Below are positions 43,974-52,004 of a stretch of 64,000 bases of DNA, piece after piece; the stretch's first letter is position 1; every line of letters begins with the position of its first letter. The notes below the pieces were generated by a model. The model ran no database searches, was not told the DNA's origin, and saw nothing but the letters and a program-made list of their open reading frames with translations. This DNA comes from Rhizobium leguminosarum (GTDB taxonomy: Bacteria > Pseudomonadota > Alphaproteobacteria > Rhizobiales > Rhizobiaceae): assembly GCF_002953715.1 (NCBI RefSeq), contig NZ_CP025012.1, positions 3,100,001 through 3,164,000 of the forward strand, in the 5' to 3' direction. Position numbers and translations under genes: made by a program.

Positions 43974-45743
43974 TCAGGCCTTGCCAGCCTTCACCTCGAG
44001 CACGCGGTTGGCGGCCGAGACGATCGCTTCCAGCGACGCCGCGACGATGTTGGTATTGATGCCGGCGCCGAAGAGTTTGCCGCCGGGATAGGAGGTCTCG
44101 ACATAGGAGATCGCCGCTGCGTTCGAACCATGCTGGAGCGAATGCTCGGAATAGTCCTCGACCGACATCTCGACGCCGAGATAATGCGACAGCGCATTGA
44201 TGAAGCCGTCGATCGGGCCGTTGCCGCGCCCTTCGATGCGCTTGATCTCCCCATTGTCGGTGATCTCGGCTGCGACGATCCGCTGGCCCTTGTGCTCCGT
44301 GTCAGGATAGGTGTGATGGTCGACGAAGCGCAGGCGCCCTTGCGGCTGCGTCACGTAGCGCTCGATAAAGCGGTCGTAAATGCGCCGGGACGGAAGCTCC
44401 TTGCCCTCTACGTCGGTGATGCGCTGGATATCCTCGCGGAATTCCACCTGCAGGTTGCGCGGCAGGTTCAGCCCGTAATCCTGTTGCAGGATATAGGCGA
44501 TACCGCCCTTGCCGGACTGGGAGTTGATGCGGATGATCGCCTCGTAGGAACGACCGACATCGCGCGGGTCGATCGGCAGGTACGGGACTTCCCACACGGG
44601 ATGATTGGCGACCTGTGCTGCCTTCATACCCTTGTTGATCGCATCCTGGTGCGAGCCGGAGAAGGCCGTATAGACCAGCTCGCCGACGTAAGGATGACGC
44701 TCGCCGATCGCCATCTGGTTCGAATATTCGAACACTTCCTTGATGCGTTCGATATTCGAGCAGTCGATCTCGGGATCGACGCCTTGCGTGAACATGTTCA
44801 GCGCCATCGTCACCATGTCGACGTTGCCGGTACGCTCGCCATTGCCGAACAGCGTGCCTTCGACGCGGTCGGCGCCTGCCAGCAATGCCAGTTCGGCAGC
44901 AGCGATCCCTGTGCCGCGGTCGTTATGCGGATGCAGGGAAACGATCAGGTTCTCGCGATTGTCGAGGTTGCGGCACATCCATTCGATCTGGTCGGCATAG
45001 ACGTTCGGCGTCGCCATCTCGACCGTCGACGGCAGGTTGATGATCAACTTGTTATCGGGCGTCGGCTTGACGACCTCGATGACGGCGTTGCAGATTTCCA
45101 GCGCCACATCGAGTTCGGTGCCGGTGAAGCTCTCCGGCGAATATTCGAAACGGTAACCGCCGCCGGCCTTCTCGGCCATATCGCTGATCATCTTGGCGGC
45201 ATCGACGGCGATCTGCTTGATCCCCTGCACATCCTTGGCGAAGACGACGCGGCGCTGCAACTCGCTGGTGGAGTTGTAGAAGTGCACGATCGGCCGGTTT
45301 GCGCCTTCCAGTGCTTCGAAGGTGCGGGTGATGAGTTCCGGGCGGCACTGTACCAACACCTGCAGGGAAACGTCGTCGGGCACATTGCCCTCCTCCACGC
45401 ACCAGCGGGCAAAGTCGAAATCGGTCTGTGAAGCCGAGGGGAAACCGATCTCGATTTCCTTGAAGCCCATCTCGATCAGCAGCTGGAACATGCGCGCCTT
45501 GCGATCGTGGCCCATCGGGTCGACCAGCGCCTGGTTGCCGTCGCGCAGGTCGACCGAGCACCAGACCGGTGCCTTGGTAATGGTCTTGGTCGGCCATGTG
45601 CGGTCGGGAATGTTCACCTGCGGATAGGCCCGGTATTTCAGCCCGGCGTCGGGCATGCCTTTTGCGGGGGCCGTCTTGTTTGTGGGGGCCATCTTATTTG
45701 GGGAGGCCACCTTATTTTGGGAGGATTGCGTCTTCGCGTCCAT
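43974..45743 (-). CDS. leuA: 2-isopropylmalate synthase, type 2
   Basis: A 589-residue enzyme for the first step of leucine synthesis. I choose the ATG at 45743 (MDAKTQSSQ), preceded by GAGGAGACGATACG. The first 35 residues include a tandem hexapeptide repeat, NKVASP NKMAPT NKTAPA, before the conserved start at about KYRAYPQVNIPDRTWP. The catalytic TIM barrel has SVDLRDGNQALVDP (substrate-metal loop), SLHPHNDRGTG and the metal-binding His motif. The C-terminal part is the regulatory LeuA dimer domain. A leucine-rich leader peptide gene lies upstream. Confidence 0.95.
   Translation of the reverse strand: MDAKTQSSQNKVASPNKMAPTNKTAPAKGMPDAGLKYRAYPQVNIPDRTWPTKTITKAPVWCSVDLRDGNQALVDPMGHDRKARMFQLLIEMGFKEIEIGFPSASQTDFDFARWCVEEGNVPDDVSLQVLVQCRPELITRTFEALEGANRPIVHFYNSTSELQRRVVFAKDVQGIKQIAVDAAKMISDMAEKAGGGYRFEYSPESFTGTELDVALEICNAVIEVVKPTPDNKLIINLPSTVEMATPNVYADQIEWMCRNLDNRENLIVSLHPHNDRGTGIAAAELALLAGADRVEGTLFGNGERTGNVDMVTMALNMFTQGVDPEIDCSNIERIKEVFEYSNQMAIGERHPYVGELVYTAFSGSHQDAINKGMKAAQVANHPVWEVPYLPIDPRDVGRSYEAIIRINSQSGKGGIAYILQQDYGLNLPRNLQVEFREDIQRITDVEGKELPSRRIYDRFIERYVTQPQGRLRFVDHHTYPDTEHKGQRIVAAEITDNGEIKRIEGRGNGPIDGFINALSHYLGVEMSVEDYSEHSLQHGSNAAAISYVETSYPGGKLFGAGINTNIVAASLEAIVSAANRVLEVKAGKA
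45661..45732. repeat. Tandem 18-bp repeat in the 5' end of leuA
   Basis: On the plus strand, successive units such as GTTTGTGGGGGCCATCTT and ATTTGGGGAGGCCACCTT, plus two less regular flanking units, encode the hexapeptide array near residues 12-29 of LeuA. Confidence 0.75.
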
Positions 45744-45855
45744 CGTATCGTCTCCTCGTCCCGGCATTTGCCCGCTCTTAGCCGATCACGTCGGGCTTGG
45801 CGATAAACAAATGCGGACCTTGTCGGTCATTAGGTCAATTTTGAAAGTGAGTCGC

Positions 45856-45899
45856 GAGGAGCGATGGCCGGGCGGGCTTACGGCCGCCGGGCGCTCCTC
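45856..45899 (-). promoter_or_regulatory. Attenuator-like hairpin after leuL
   Basis: Outer 8-bp stem gaggagcg with cgctcctc, and a GC-rich inner stem with one bulge; loop gcttacgg. It overlaps the leuL stop codon, as expected for a leader-peptide attenuator. A T-run is absent on the minus-strand 3' side. Confidence 0.5.
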
Positions 45900-46023
45900 A
45901 AAGGACCCGGCAACCGCGCGTAAGGCCGAGGAGAAGAAGCGAGGTCAGGGCGCGCGTATTGTCACGCAGGGCGATGCGGCCGCGTGCAATCGTGTCAGAA
46001 ATTCTGGCGCCAGTGGTCTTCAT
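45898..46023 (-). CDS. leuL: Leucine-rich leader peptide (leuL-like)
   Basis: A 41-codon frame that starts with ATG at 46023 and ends RALTSLLLLGLTRGCRVL then TGA. Seven of the last eighteen residues are Leu, including four in a row coded by CTT CTT CTC CTC. Gene position 155 bp before leuA and the overlap of its stop with a strong hairpin match leader-peptide attenuation of leucine synthesis. The ATG lies 7 nt after a TATAAG -10 box, so the transcript probably starts at the AUG itself. The N-terminal half of the peptide is less certain; a shorter peptide with another start cannot be excluded. Confidence 0.7.
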   Translation of the reverse strand: MKTTGARISDTIARGRIALRDNTRALTSLLLLGLTRGCRVL

Positions 46024-46030
46024 GACCGCG

Positions 46031-46059
46031 CTTATAGCCTCGGACGGTAAAGCTGGCAA
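46031..46059 (-). promoter_or_regulatory. Promoter of leuL-leuA
   Basis: On the minus strand: -35 TTGCCA (46054-46059), a 17-bp spacer, and -10 TATAAG (46031-46036). The A of the leuL ATG is at the expected start site, 7 nt further. Confidence 0.65.
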
Positions 46060-46172
46060 GTCCTTGTCCGGCTTTTGGCCGCCGCCAACATTCGACCAAC
46101 GGCGCAGCTGCTGCCGGCGGAGCTGCTGGAAAGCGCCAGGATCTGGCATTTGAAGAGCACAACGACCTTCCG

Positions 46173-47402
46173 TTACCTCGACTGAGCTCGGTCTTTCCAA
46201 ATATTCACCAGCCGCGACAGCGCCAGCATTAGCCCACCCGCGATCAGGCCCCAGAAGGCACCGGAAATGCCGCCGAAGGAAACGCCGGAGGCGGTGACGA
46301 GGAAGGTGATTGCCGCCGCCTCGCGCGAGTCCGGCGCCTGGAAGGCCGACATCGCCGAGGACGAGAAGGCTCCAACCAGCGCCAGCCCCGCTACCGCCTC
46401 GATCAGGATCGAAGGCGCGAGCGCGACGAAGGCCGTCACCGCGCCGGCGAGCAGCCCGAGAATGATATAACCGACGCCGGCGATCAGTGACGCCCAATAG
46501 CGCCGCTTGGGATCGGCGTGGGCGTCCTGTCCGGCGCACATCGCCGCGGTGATGGCCGCCAGATTGACCGCGTGGCCACCGAACGGCGCCGACAGCAGCG
46601 AAAAGAAGCCGGTGACGGCAAAGAGCGGACCGGGCTTCGGATCGTAGTGGTTGACCTTCAGCACCGCGATACCCGGAATGTTCTGCGAGGCCATGGTGAC
46701 GATGAAGAGCGGCAGCGCAATCGAGACGAGGCCGGCAAGATTGAACACCGGCCGGACGATCTCCACCGTCGGCACCAGTGATTGTTCCAGCGAGCCGAGC
46801 GCACCGTCTGGGATATCGACGCCGAAGGCGAGCACCAGCACGAAGGCCGCGAGTGCTGCCGGCACCGCCCAAAGCCGCTTGAAGGCGCCGACGACGATCC
46901 AGGCAACGACGATCGGCAGACCGAACAGCGGATTGAAGCCGATCGCCTTCACCGGCGCGAAGCAGAGACCGATCAGCACGCCGGCGAGCATCGCATTGGC
47001 GAGTGGTGCCGGAATGGCGGCAACCGCTCGCCCGAGCGGCTTGAACAGTCCCGCAACGATAATCAGCGCAGCACAGATTAGGAATGCCCCGACCGCCGCA
47101 TTGAAGCCGCCCTCGATCGCCCCGGTGCTTGCCAGCAGTGCGGCACCCGGTGTCGACCAGGCGATGCTGACCGGCAATCGGGTCACGGCACTCAGCACGA
47201 TCGCGCAGACGCCCATGGAAATCGACAATGCCATCAGCCCGGAAGCCGCCTGTACATCCGTGGCGCCGACCGCCTGCAGCCCGTGCAGCACAACGGCGAA
47301 GGAGCTGGCGGAACCGACGAAGGCGGTCAGCAGCCCCATGAACAGGGCTTGGACGGAAAAATCTTTGAGCATGGCGGGACTCGAGCTGCGCGAATGGCGC
47401 AT
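46173..47402 (-). CDS. BenE-type benzoate/H+ symporter family membrane protein
   Basis: A membrane transporter of about 409 residues with 11-12 segments. Family features include the TM1 segment VQALFMGLLTAFVGSASSFAV, a TPGAALLAS loop, and the FGGHAVNLAAITAAMCAG segment. The BenE family imports benzoate or other aromatic acids in known members; the substrate here is not known. The start is uncertain: ATGs at 47402, 47372 and 47486 are in frame, all with weak sites. Confidence 0.85.
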   Translation of the reverse strand: MRHSRSSSPAMLKDFSVQALFMGLLTAFVGSASSFAVVLHGLQAVGATDVQAASGLMALSISMGVCAIVLSAVTRLPVSIAWSTPGAALLASTGAIEGGFNAAVGAFLICAALIIVAGLFKPLGRAVAAIPAPLANAMLAGVLIGLCFAPVKAIGFNPLFGLPIVVAWIVVGAFKRLWAVPAALAAFVLVLAFGVDIPDGALGSLEQSLVPTVEIVRPVFNLAGLVSIALPLFIVTMASQNIPGIAVLKVNHYDPKPGPLFAVTGFFSLLSAPFGGHAVNLAAITAAMCAGQDAHADPKRRYWASLIAGVGYIILGLLAGAVTAFVALAPSILIEAVAGLALVGAFSSSAMSAFQAPDSREAAAITFLVTASGVSFGGISGAFWGLIAGGLMLALSRLVNIWKDRAQSR

Positions 47403-47505
47403 GGAGCATGATGGTTGCCGCAGGCGCAAGTCTGGATTCAGTGCTTTCCGTTCAGACCTTGCCGCTAGGAGATCATCTCCGTTCAAGCACTATCCGAAAA
47501 CAGAA

Positions 47506-47536
47506 CGCCCTCACCTGCGATCGGCAGGCAAGGGCG
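47506..47536 (-). terminator. Hairpin downstream of clpP
   Basis: Near-perfect 13-bp stem, cgccctcacctgc with gcaggcaagggcg, and a 5-nt loop just past the clpP stop. Only a weak T-rich stretch follows on the minus strand. Confidence 0.55.
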
Positions 47537-47563
47537 GGTTCTTGGCAGCTTGGCTGAGAAAAC

Positions 47564-48148
47564 TCAGATATCGGCCTGCGACGTCACGATCCGTGAAACG
47601 AGGCCATACTCCTTCGCCTCTTCGGCCGAAAGCCAGTAGTCGCGATCCGTATCCTTGTCGATCTTGTCGAGCGGCTGGCCGGTGGCCGCTGCCATGATCC
47701 TGTTCAGGCGCTCGTTCATCTTGATGATCTCGCGCGCCTGGATTTCGATGTCGGATGCCATGCCGCGCGTGCCGCCGGAGGGCTGATGCAGCAGGAAGCG
47801 CGTGTTCGGCAGGCACAGGCGCCGCTCCTTCGGAGTGGCGACATAGATCAGTGCGCCGGCGGAGGCGACCCAACCGGTGCCGATCATCCAGACCTTCGGC
47901 TTGATGAACTTGATCATGTCATGAATGGAATCGCCGGATTCGACGTGGCCGCCGGGCGAATTGACATAGATGCGGATGTCCTCGTCGCTGGCCGCGGCAA
48001 GCGCCACAAGCTGCGAGCAGACCTTCTGCGCCAATTCCTGATTGATCGGTCCGTAGATGAAGATCGAACGCGACTTGAAAAGATTCGCCTCCGTTTCCTT
48101 GCCGAGCGGCAGTTCCTTCGTCTTGTCGTCCTGGTCTTCGTCGTTCAT
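47564..48148 (-). CDS. clpP: ATP-dependent Clp protease proteolytic subunit
   Basis: A 194-residue serine peptidase. Catalytic Ser96 (WVASAGAL), His121 (FLLHQPSGG) and Asp170 (DTDRDYW) are spaced as in E. coli ClpP (25 and 49 residues apart), so it should be active. The start at 48148 follows AGAGGTTCGA; an upstream ATG at 48226 is not supported. Charged N-terminus [14 protein letters not shown]. No clpX or clpA is next to it, so it is an additional ClpP of the kind rhizobia have several of. Confidence 0.94.
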   Translation of the reverse strand: MNDEDQDDKTKELPLGKETEANLFKSRSIFIYGPINQELAQKVCSQLVALAAASDEDIRIYVNSPGGHVESGDSIHDMIKFIKPKVWMIGTGWVASAGALIYVATPKERRLCLPNTRFLLHQPSGGTRGMASDIEIQAREIIKMNERLNRIMAAATGQPLDKIDKDTDRDYWLSAEEAKEYGLVSRIVTSQADI

Positions 48149-48476
48149 TCGAACCTCTTGGAGATGAATTCGGGTTCCTCGCACATAGTGCGACTCAATG
48201 CCTAAAACAATGCGGGAAAAACACAAGGCACCGAAGCGATGGAGATATCCTTAAGAAGCCGCGCGCCGTTCTGCAAGCCTTACTGAATTGTAACGGCGAA
48301 AGGCTTTGAAAAGCCTAAATCGGTTCCTACCTCAGCCCTCACGCGGCAAACGCCGCCAGTGCATAATCCCGACAATCGAATCGATTGTCGGGATTATGCG
48401 CAGTTTTAAATTGATAGAGCGTCCTTAGCGCGTCCTGTCGGACGCGCGGCGCTCTAGATCATTAGGAGGCAGGACA
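48149..48476. other. Intergenic region with long palindrome and repeat
   Basis: This gap separates divergent clpP and the DUF2076 gene. The first half (48149-48360) holds the clpP promoter and nothing recognisable. The second half holds a perfect 39-bp palindrome and a type B hairpin that ends just before the DUF2076 ribosome-binding site. Confidence 0.6.
48361..48457. repeat. Composite repeat, type B, with perfect 39-bp palindrome
   Basis: The arms gcataatcccgacaatcga (48361-48379) and their exact reverse complement (48381-48399) are separated by one base. A spacer then leads to tagagcgtccttagcgcg with the matching ggacgcgcggcgctcta. Same family as 43840-43943, but here the gcataat palindrome is flawless. 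Confidence 0.8.
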
Positions 48477-49238
48477 ATGTCACCCGAAGAACGCCAATTG
48501 CTGACCGCCCTCTTCGACCGCGTGCGCACCGCCGCGGCCACACCGCGCGACCGCGACGCCGAGGCCCTGATCGACCAGGCGACGCGCGAACAGCCCTCCG
48601 CTACCTACTATCTGGCCCAGGCCGTCATCGTTCAGGAAAAGGGGCTGGAGGCGGCCGCCAACCACATCAAGGAACTCGAAGAGCGTGTCCGCCAGCTGGA
48701 AACCGGCGAGAGCGAACACCGTCAGGCCGAACAGGGCGGCGGCTTCCTAAGCTCAATCTTCGGCACCAGCCAGACGCAGCAGTCGGCACCCGTCCCCGGT
48801 CCCTGGGGCAGCGCGCCGCGCCAAGCCTCTCAGTCGCAATATGACGATACCCGCGGCGGCGATGTCCGTCAGATGCCGCAGCAGCCGACCGGCCCGTGGA
48901 CCCAGCAGGCTTATGCGCCGGCGGCCGGCGGCAGCTTCTTGCGTGGCGCGCTCGGCACGGCGGCGGGCGTTGCCGGCGGCATGCTGCTTGCAAATTCGCT
49001 GAGCGGCATCTTCGGCAACCACATGTCCTCGCTCGGCTGGGGCTCGCCCTTTGGCGCCAACCCCTTCGGCAATGCCAGCGCACCGACCGAAGAAACCGTC
49101 ATCAACAATTATTACGGCAATGACGACACCCGCCAGGCCTCCGACAACACAGCCGATGACAAGGACAACGACAATATCCAGCAGGCCGATTACGACGACA
49201 ACGACGACTCGTCCGGCGACGACACGACGGATGTGTGA
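48477..49238 (+). CDS. DUF2076 domain protein
   Basis: A 253-residue protein. The N-terminal helix SPEERQLLTALFDRVRTAA and the NHIKELEERVRQLE coiled coil form DUF2076 (about 1-85). A Gly/Gln/Pro-rich region and a Gly/Ala-rich hydrophobic segment (AAGVAGGMLLANSLSGIF) follow, then an Asn/Asp-rich acidic tail with DDNDDSSGDD. It may be a membrane-attached periplasmic protein. Function unknown. Good AGGAGG site before 48477. Confidence 0.88.
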   Translation: MSPEERQLLTALFDRVRTAAATPRDRDAEALIDQATREQPSATYYLAQAVIVQEKGLEAAANHIKELEERVRQLETGESEHRQAEQGGGFLSSIFGTSQTQQSAPVPGPWGSAPRQASQSQYDDTRGGDVRQMPQQPTGPWTQQAYAPAAGGSFLRGALGTAAGVAGGMLLANSLSGIFGNHMSSLGWGSPFGANPFGNASAPTEETVINNYYGNDDTRQASDNTADDKDNDNIQQADYDDNDDSSGDDTTDV

Positions 49239-49362
49239 GATTTAGCGGGTAGAGATGGCAGCGATTGCCGCACCGTTGCCCGGCCCTTCGCTCTAGGCTC
49301 AGGGCGTTCGCCGCTGCAATCGATTCACTGGATCGATTGCTCGGGCTTTGCCCGACCGCGGC

Positions 49363-49827
49363 TCACCCACGACCGCGATAGGTGGCAACGCCTTGCTCCG
49401 GCAGCCACACGCCTTCCGGCGGCTTGCCCGTCTGCCAGAAGACGTCGATCGGAATGCCGCCGCGCGGATACCAGTAGGCGCCGATCCTGAGCCACCGGGG
49501 ATCGAGCAGCTCGACGATACGCTTGGCGATATAGACCGAGCAATCCTCGTGGAAAGCGCCGTGATTGCGGAAGGAATGCAGGAAGAGCTTCAGCGACTTC
49601 GATTCCACCAGCCATTCGTCCGGAATGTAGTCGATGACGATATGGGCGAAATCCGGCTGCCCGGTCATCGGGCAGAGCGAGGTGAATTCCGGCGCGGTAA
49701 AGCGCACGACGTAATCGGTGCCGGTATGGTTGGACGGCACTTTTTCAAGCACCGCCTCCTCCGGCGATTGTGCGGTTTCGGTCTGCTGACCCAGCATCGA
49801 CAGGCTGGAAACATCGGTACTCGGCAT
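49363..49827 (-). CDS. queF: NADPH-dependent 7-cyano-7-deazaguanine reductase
   Basis: It reduces preQ0 to preQ1 in queuosine synthesis. The 154-residue unimodular form has [14 protein letters not shown] with the catalytic Cys, the NADPH motif [21 protein letters not shown], and the preQ0-binding His/Glu. The ATG at 49827 is separated from GGAGG by 5 nt; 49830 is also possible. It is coupled to the CDF exporter, whose stop overlaps its start. Other queuosine genes are not here. Confidence 0.95.
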   Translation of the reverse strand: MPSTDVSSLSMLGQQTETAQSPEEAVLEKVPSNHTGTDYVVRFTAPEFTSLCPMTGQPDFAHIVIDYIPDEWLVESKSLKLFLHSFRNHGAFHEDCSVYIAKRIVELLDPRWLRIGAYWYPRGGIPIDVFWQTGKPPEGVWLPEQGVATYRGRG

Positions 49828-50741
49828 CATGCCTCCTTGACGACTTTGACGCGGATGCCGTGAGCCTTTTCGCCCTCCGGCTCCACATGAATTGCGATAG
49901 TGGCGCCCTCGTGCACCGCCCTGATGGCATCCTCAAGGCGGTCGCATATATCATGCGCTTGCCGCACCGACATCCCGCCGGGCACCACCATGTGGAAATC
50001 GATGAAGGTGACGGTGCCCGCCCGCCTCGTTTTCAGGTCATGCACGCCGATCGAGCCCGCCGCATGGGTGGCGATCGCCTGCTTGATCGCCTCCTCCTCC
50101 TGCGGCTCGACCGCCTGGTCCATCAGCCCGCCAATCGATTGCGAGATCACCCTCCAGCCCTGATAGAGGATGTTGACGGCAACGAGAATGGCAAGCACCG
50201 GGTCGAAGATCGCATAACCCGTTGCCAGCGCCAGCAGCAGGCCGACGAGAACACCGACGGAGGTCACGACGTCGGACATGATGTGCTGCCCATCCGCCAT
50301 CAGCGCTGCCGAGCGATGTCTGCGTCCCGCTCTGATCAACAACCGCGCCCAGATCGCATTGATGACACCGGCCGCGAAATTGATTGCAAGGCCGAGCACG
50401 GGTGCATCCAGCATGCGCGGCTCGGCGAGATAACCAACCGCCTCGTTGACGATCAACAGGGCGGCGACGACGATCAGCACGCCCTCGGTGACGGCAGACA
50501 GATATTCCGCCTTATGATGGCCGAAGGGATGGTCGTGATCGGCCGGCTTCTGCGCATAGCGAATGACGAAGAAGGCAATGAAGGCGGCAACGACATTGAC
50601 CGATGATTCGAGCCCGTCCGACAGCAGCGCCACCGATCCGGTGACCCACCACGCCACCATCTTCAGACCCATGACTCCGAGCGACAGCGGAATCCCCCAC
50701 ATCGCCAGCTTCCGAACCGTAAGATCGCCGTTGTCACTCAT
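49827..50741 (-). CDS. Cation diffusion facilitator transporter
   Basis: A 304-residue CDF protein with six membrane helices and a cytoplasmic C-terminal domain. The metal site in TM2 is [27 protein letters not shown] is the His-rich loop, and [16 protein letters not shown] is the TM5 site (HxxxD type). The start at 50741 follows CAGGGGAACG. Likely exports divalent metal ions such as Zn, Co or Mn; the ion is not predictable. Overlaps queF. Confidence 0.93.
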   Translation of the reverse strand: MSDNGDLTVRKLAMWGIPLSLGVMGLKMVAWWVTGSVALLSDGLESSVNVVAAFIAFFVIRYAQKPADHDHPFGHHKAEYLSAVTEGVLIVVAALLIVNEAVGYLAEPRMLDAPVLGLAINFAAGVINAIWARLLIRAGRRHRSAALMADGQHIMSDVVTSVGVLVGLLLALATGYAIFDPVLAILVAVNILYQGWRVISQSIGGLMDQAVEPQEEEAIKQAIATHAAGSIGVHDLKTRRAGTVTFIDFHMVVPGGMSVRQAHDICDRLEDAIRAVHEGATIAIHVEPEGEKAHGIRVKVVKEA

Positions 50742-50957
50742 ATCGTTCCCCTGCGGTTGCGAATGAATTGCAGCTTTCAAGCCGTTGAAACGCAAAACCG
50801 CCCACGCGAATGTCGCGCAGGCGGTTCAGTTCAGGGTGATATGGGCGATGATGGAGGATTTGTCAAAGGGGAATGACACGCCGTTCACAGGCGTTGCCGA
50901 CCTTGGCCGGAAAGCGGCCCTCGCCGAGCGATCCCCGATGCCCGCTACTACGCCGGC

Positions 50958-51629
50958 TCAGGGAGCCAGATCAGCAAGGACAGGCTGCGGCCAGCGCAGC
51001 AGAGCAGCCTGCCCTGCAGCCGTCAGGGCGTAAACACCCTTTTCTATCCGCTCGAACCATCCGTAGACATTGTCGCGCAGAATCGGGCCGGCGTTGGGCA
51101 CAAGCGCCTTCATCTCCCGCGGTCGCTTGAGCCCTCCATCGAGTGCTGAGGCGCAGAGCAACGCCTGCTGGCGATAGGCGGTCATGATCGGCGCCCGCGA
51201 ACCGCCACCGATGGCGGGATCGCCACGGCGGCGCTGATGCTCCTTGACGAGGCGCGAGCGCCGCTTCGGATTGGTGCGCGGCATCGGCGAGACGGAACTG
51301 ACGATAACGCTGACCTCGCCGCCGTCGGAGACGCCGAGCATGCCGATACCGAGCCGCCGGCAGAGGTCGCGGTAGCGTCTATCGGCCTCTCGGCCGCGGC
51401 CTTTGGCGGAAACCCGGGCCGCAATCCAGACTTCATCGCTCATCGCCGCGCGATCGACCGCCTGGAGAAGCAGTTCGAGGTTGAAGGAGAGTTTCAATTC
51501 GCAGACCACCACGACCGGCGGCTCGGCATCGCTCAAGCCGACGAGATCGCATCCGCCGACCTCGCCCTTCACGACATAACCGGCCGCCTCCAGGAAAGCT
51601 TTGACCGGCAGGTAGAGCGACGTCTCCAT
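50958..51629 (-). CDS. DUF2161, PD-(D/E)XK-like putative nuclease
   Basis: A 223-residue protein. The segments KGEVGGCDLVGLSDAEPPVVVVCELKLSFN contain an Asp and ExK typical of the PD-(D/E)XK fold, assigned to DUF2161 from memory. The second half is a basic winged-helix-like region (LVKEHQRRRGD, KALVPNAGPILRDNVYGWFER). DNA binding is plausible; the substrate is unknown. The hypothetical gene 51645-51899 lies immediately upstream on the same strand. Confidence 0.82.
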   Translation of the reverse strand: METSLYLPVKAFLEAAGYVVKGEVGGCDLVGLSDAEPPVVVVCELKLSFNLELLLQAVDRAAMSDEVWIAARVSAKGRGREADRRYRDLCRRLGIGMLGVSDGGEVSVIVSSVSPMPRTNPKRRSRLVKEHQRRRGDPAIGGGSRAPIMTAYRQQALLCASALDGGLKRPREMKALVPNAGPILRDNVYGWFERIEKGVYALTAAGQAALLRWPQPVLADLAP

Positions 51630-51644
51630 GGTGAAAACGGCGCC

Positions 51645-51899
51645 TCAGGCGGCGTTGAGATCGGCAATCTCGCCATATCGTGCAAGCAATCGCGGCGACG
51701 ACATGTCGCCGGTTTCCTCGTCGACGATCACGGCATAGGCCGCCACGCCGACGAAACGCTCAGCCATCGCCGAAGCGATCTTTTCCGCGCTGACGGAGTT
51801 CGATGCCTGGCGCATTTCTCCGGGCACGAGATTGCCACGGTTCTTGCGGTAAGGGAGAACGATGAACTTTTCAGCATTGGCCACGGCGATAGGTTCCAA
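51645..51899 (-). CDS. Small hypothetical protein, about 84 residues
   Basis: Read from a TTG at 51899 with AGGAACGATCAA before it; an earlier TTG at 51941 is the other option. The product MEPIAVANAEKFIVLPYRKNRG continues with a Met/Ala-rich helix AEKIASAMAERFVGVAAYAVIVD and an end ARYGEIADLNAA. Not recognised. Coupled 15 bp upstream of the DUF2161 gene. Confidence 0.65.
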   Translation of the reverse strand: MEPIAVANAEKFIVLPYRKNRGNLVPGEMRQASNSVSAEKIASAMAERFVGVAAYAVIVDEETGDMSSPRLLARYGEIADLNAA

Positions 51900-51966
51900 T
51901 TGATCGTTCCTGAAATGTTCTGATTTGCCGGAAGAAGTCAAGTCGCGGCCCGACGACCCAATGGCC

Positions 51967-51990
51967 GGCCCTTCCCCAGCAGGAAGGGCC
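51967..51990 (-). terminator. Hairpin after trpE(G)
   Basis: A perfect 9-bp stem ggcccttcc with ggaagggcc and a 6-nt loop lie 15 bp past the trpE(G) stop on the minus strand. No T-run follows. Confidence 0.55.
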
Positions 51991-52004
51991 AGGCGAAATT
52001 GCGG

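Larger units (their letters stand above)
45744..46172 (-). promoter_or_regulatory. leuA leader region with leader peptide and hairpins
   Basis: This stretch between leuA and the BenE-type gene holds the leuL peptide (45898-46023), its promoter, a strong GC-rich hairpin (45856-45899) and the leuA ribosome-binding site. On the transcript, CUCCUC of the Leu codons can also pair with GAGGAG of the hairpin, so alternative foldings are possible. No classic U-run follows the hairpin, so the switch may act by a less usual terminator or at translation. Confidence 0.6.

Noticed and set aside
44130..45431. A 433-codon plus-strand frame opposite leuA
   Set aside because: Antisense to leuA with composition of a reverse-complement shadow.
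45898..47409. A 503-codon minus-strand frame covering the BenE-type gene in another frame
   Set aside because: Most of it is an out-of-frame shadow of the transporter. Only its last part, the leucine-rich leader, is accepted as a separate short gene.
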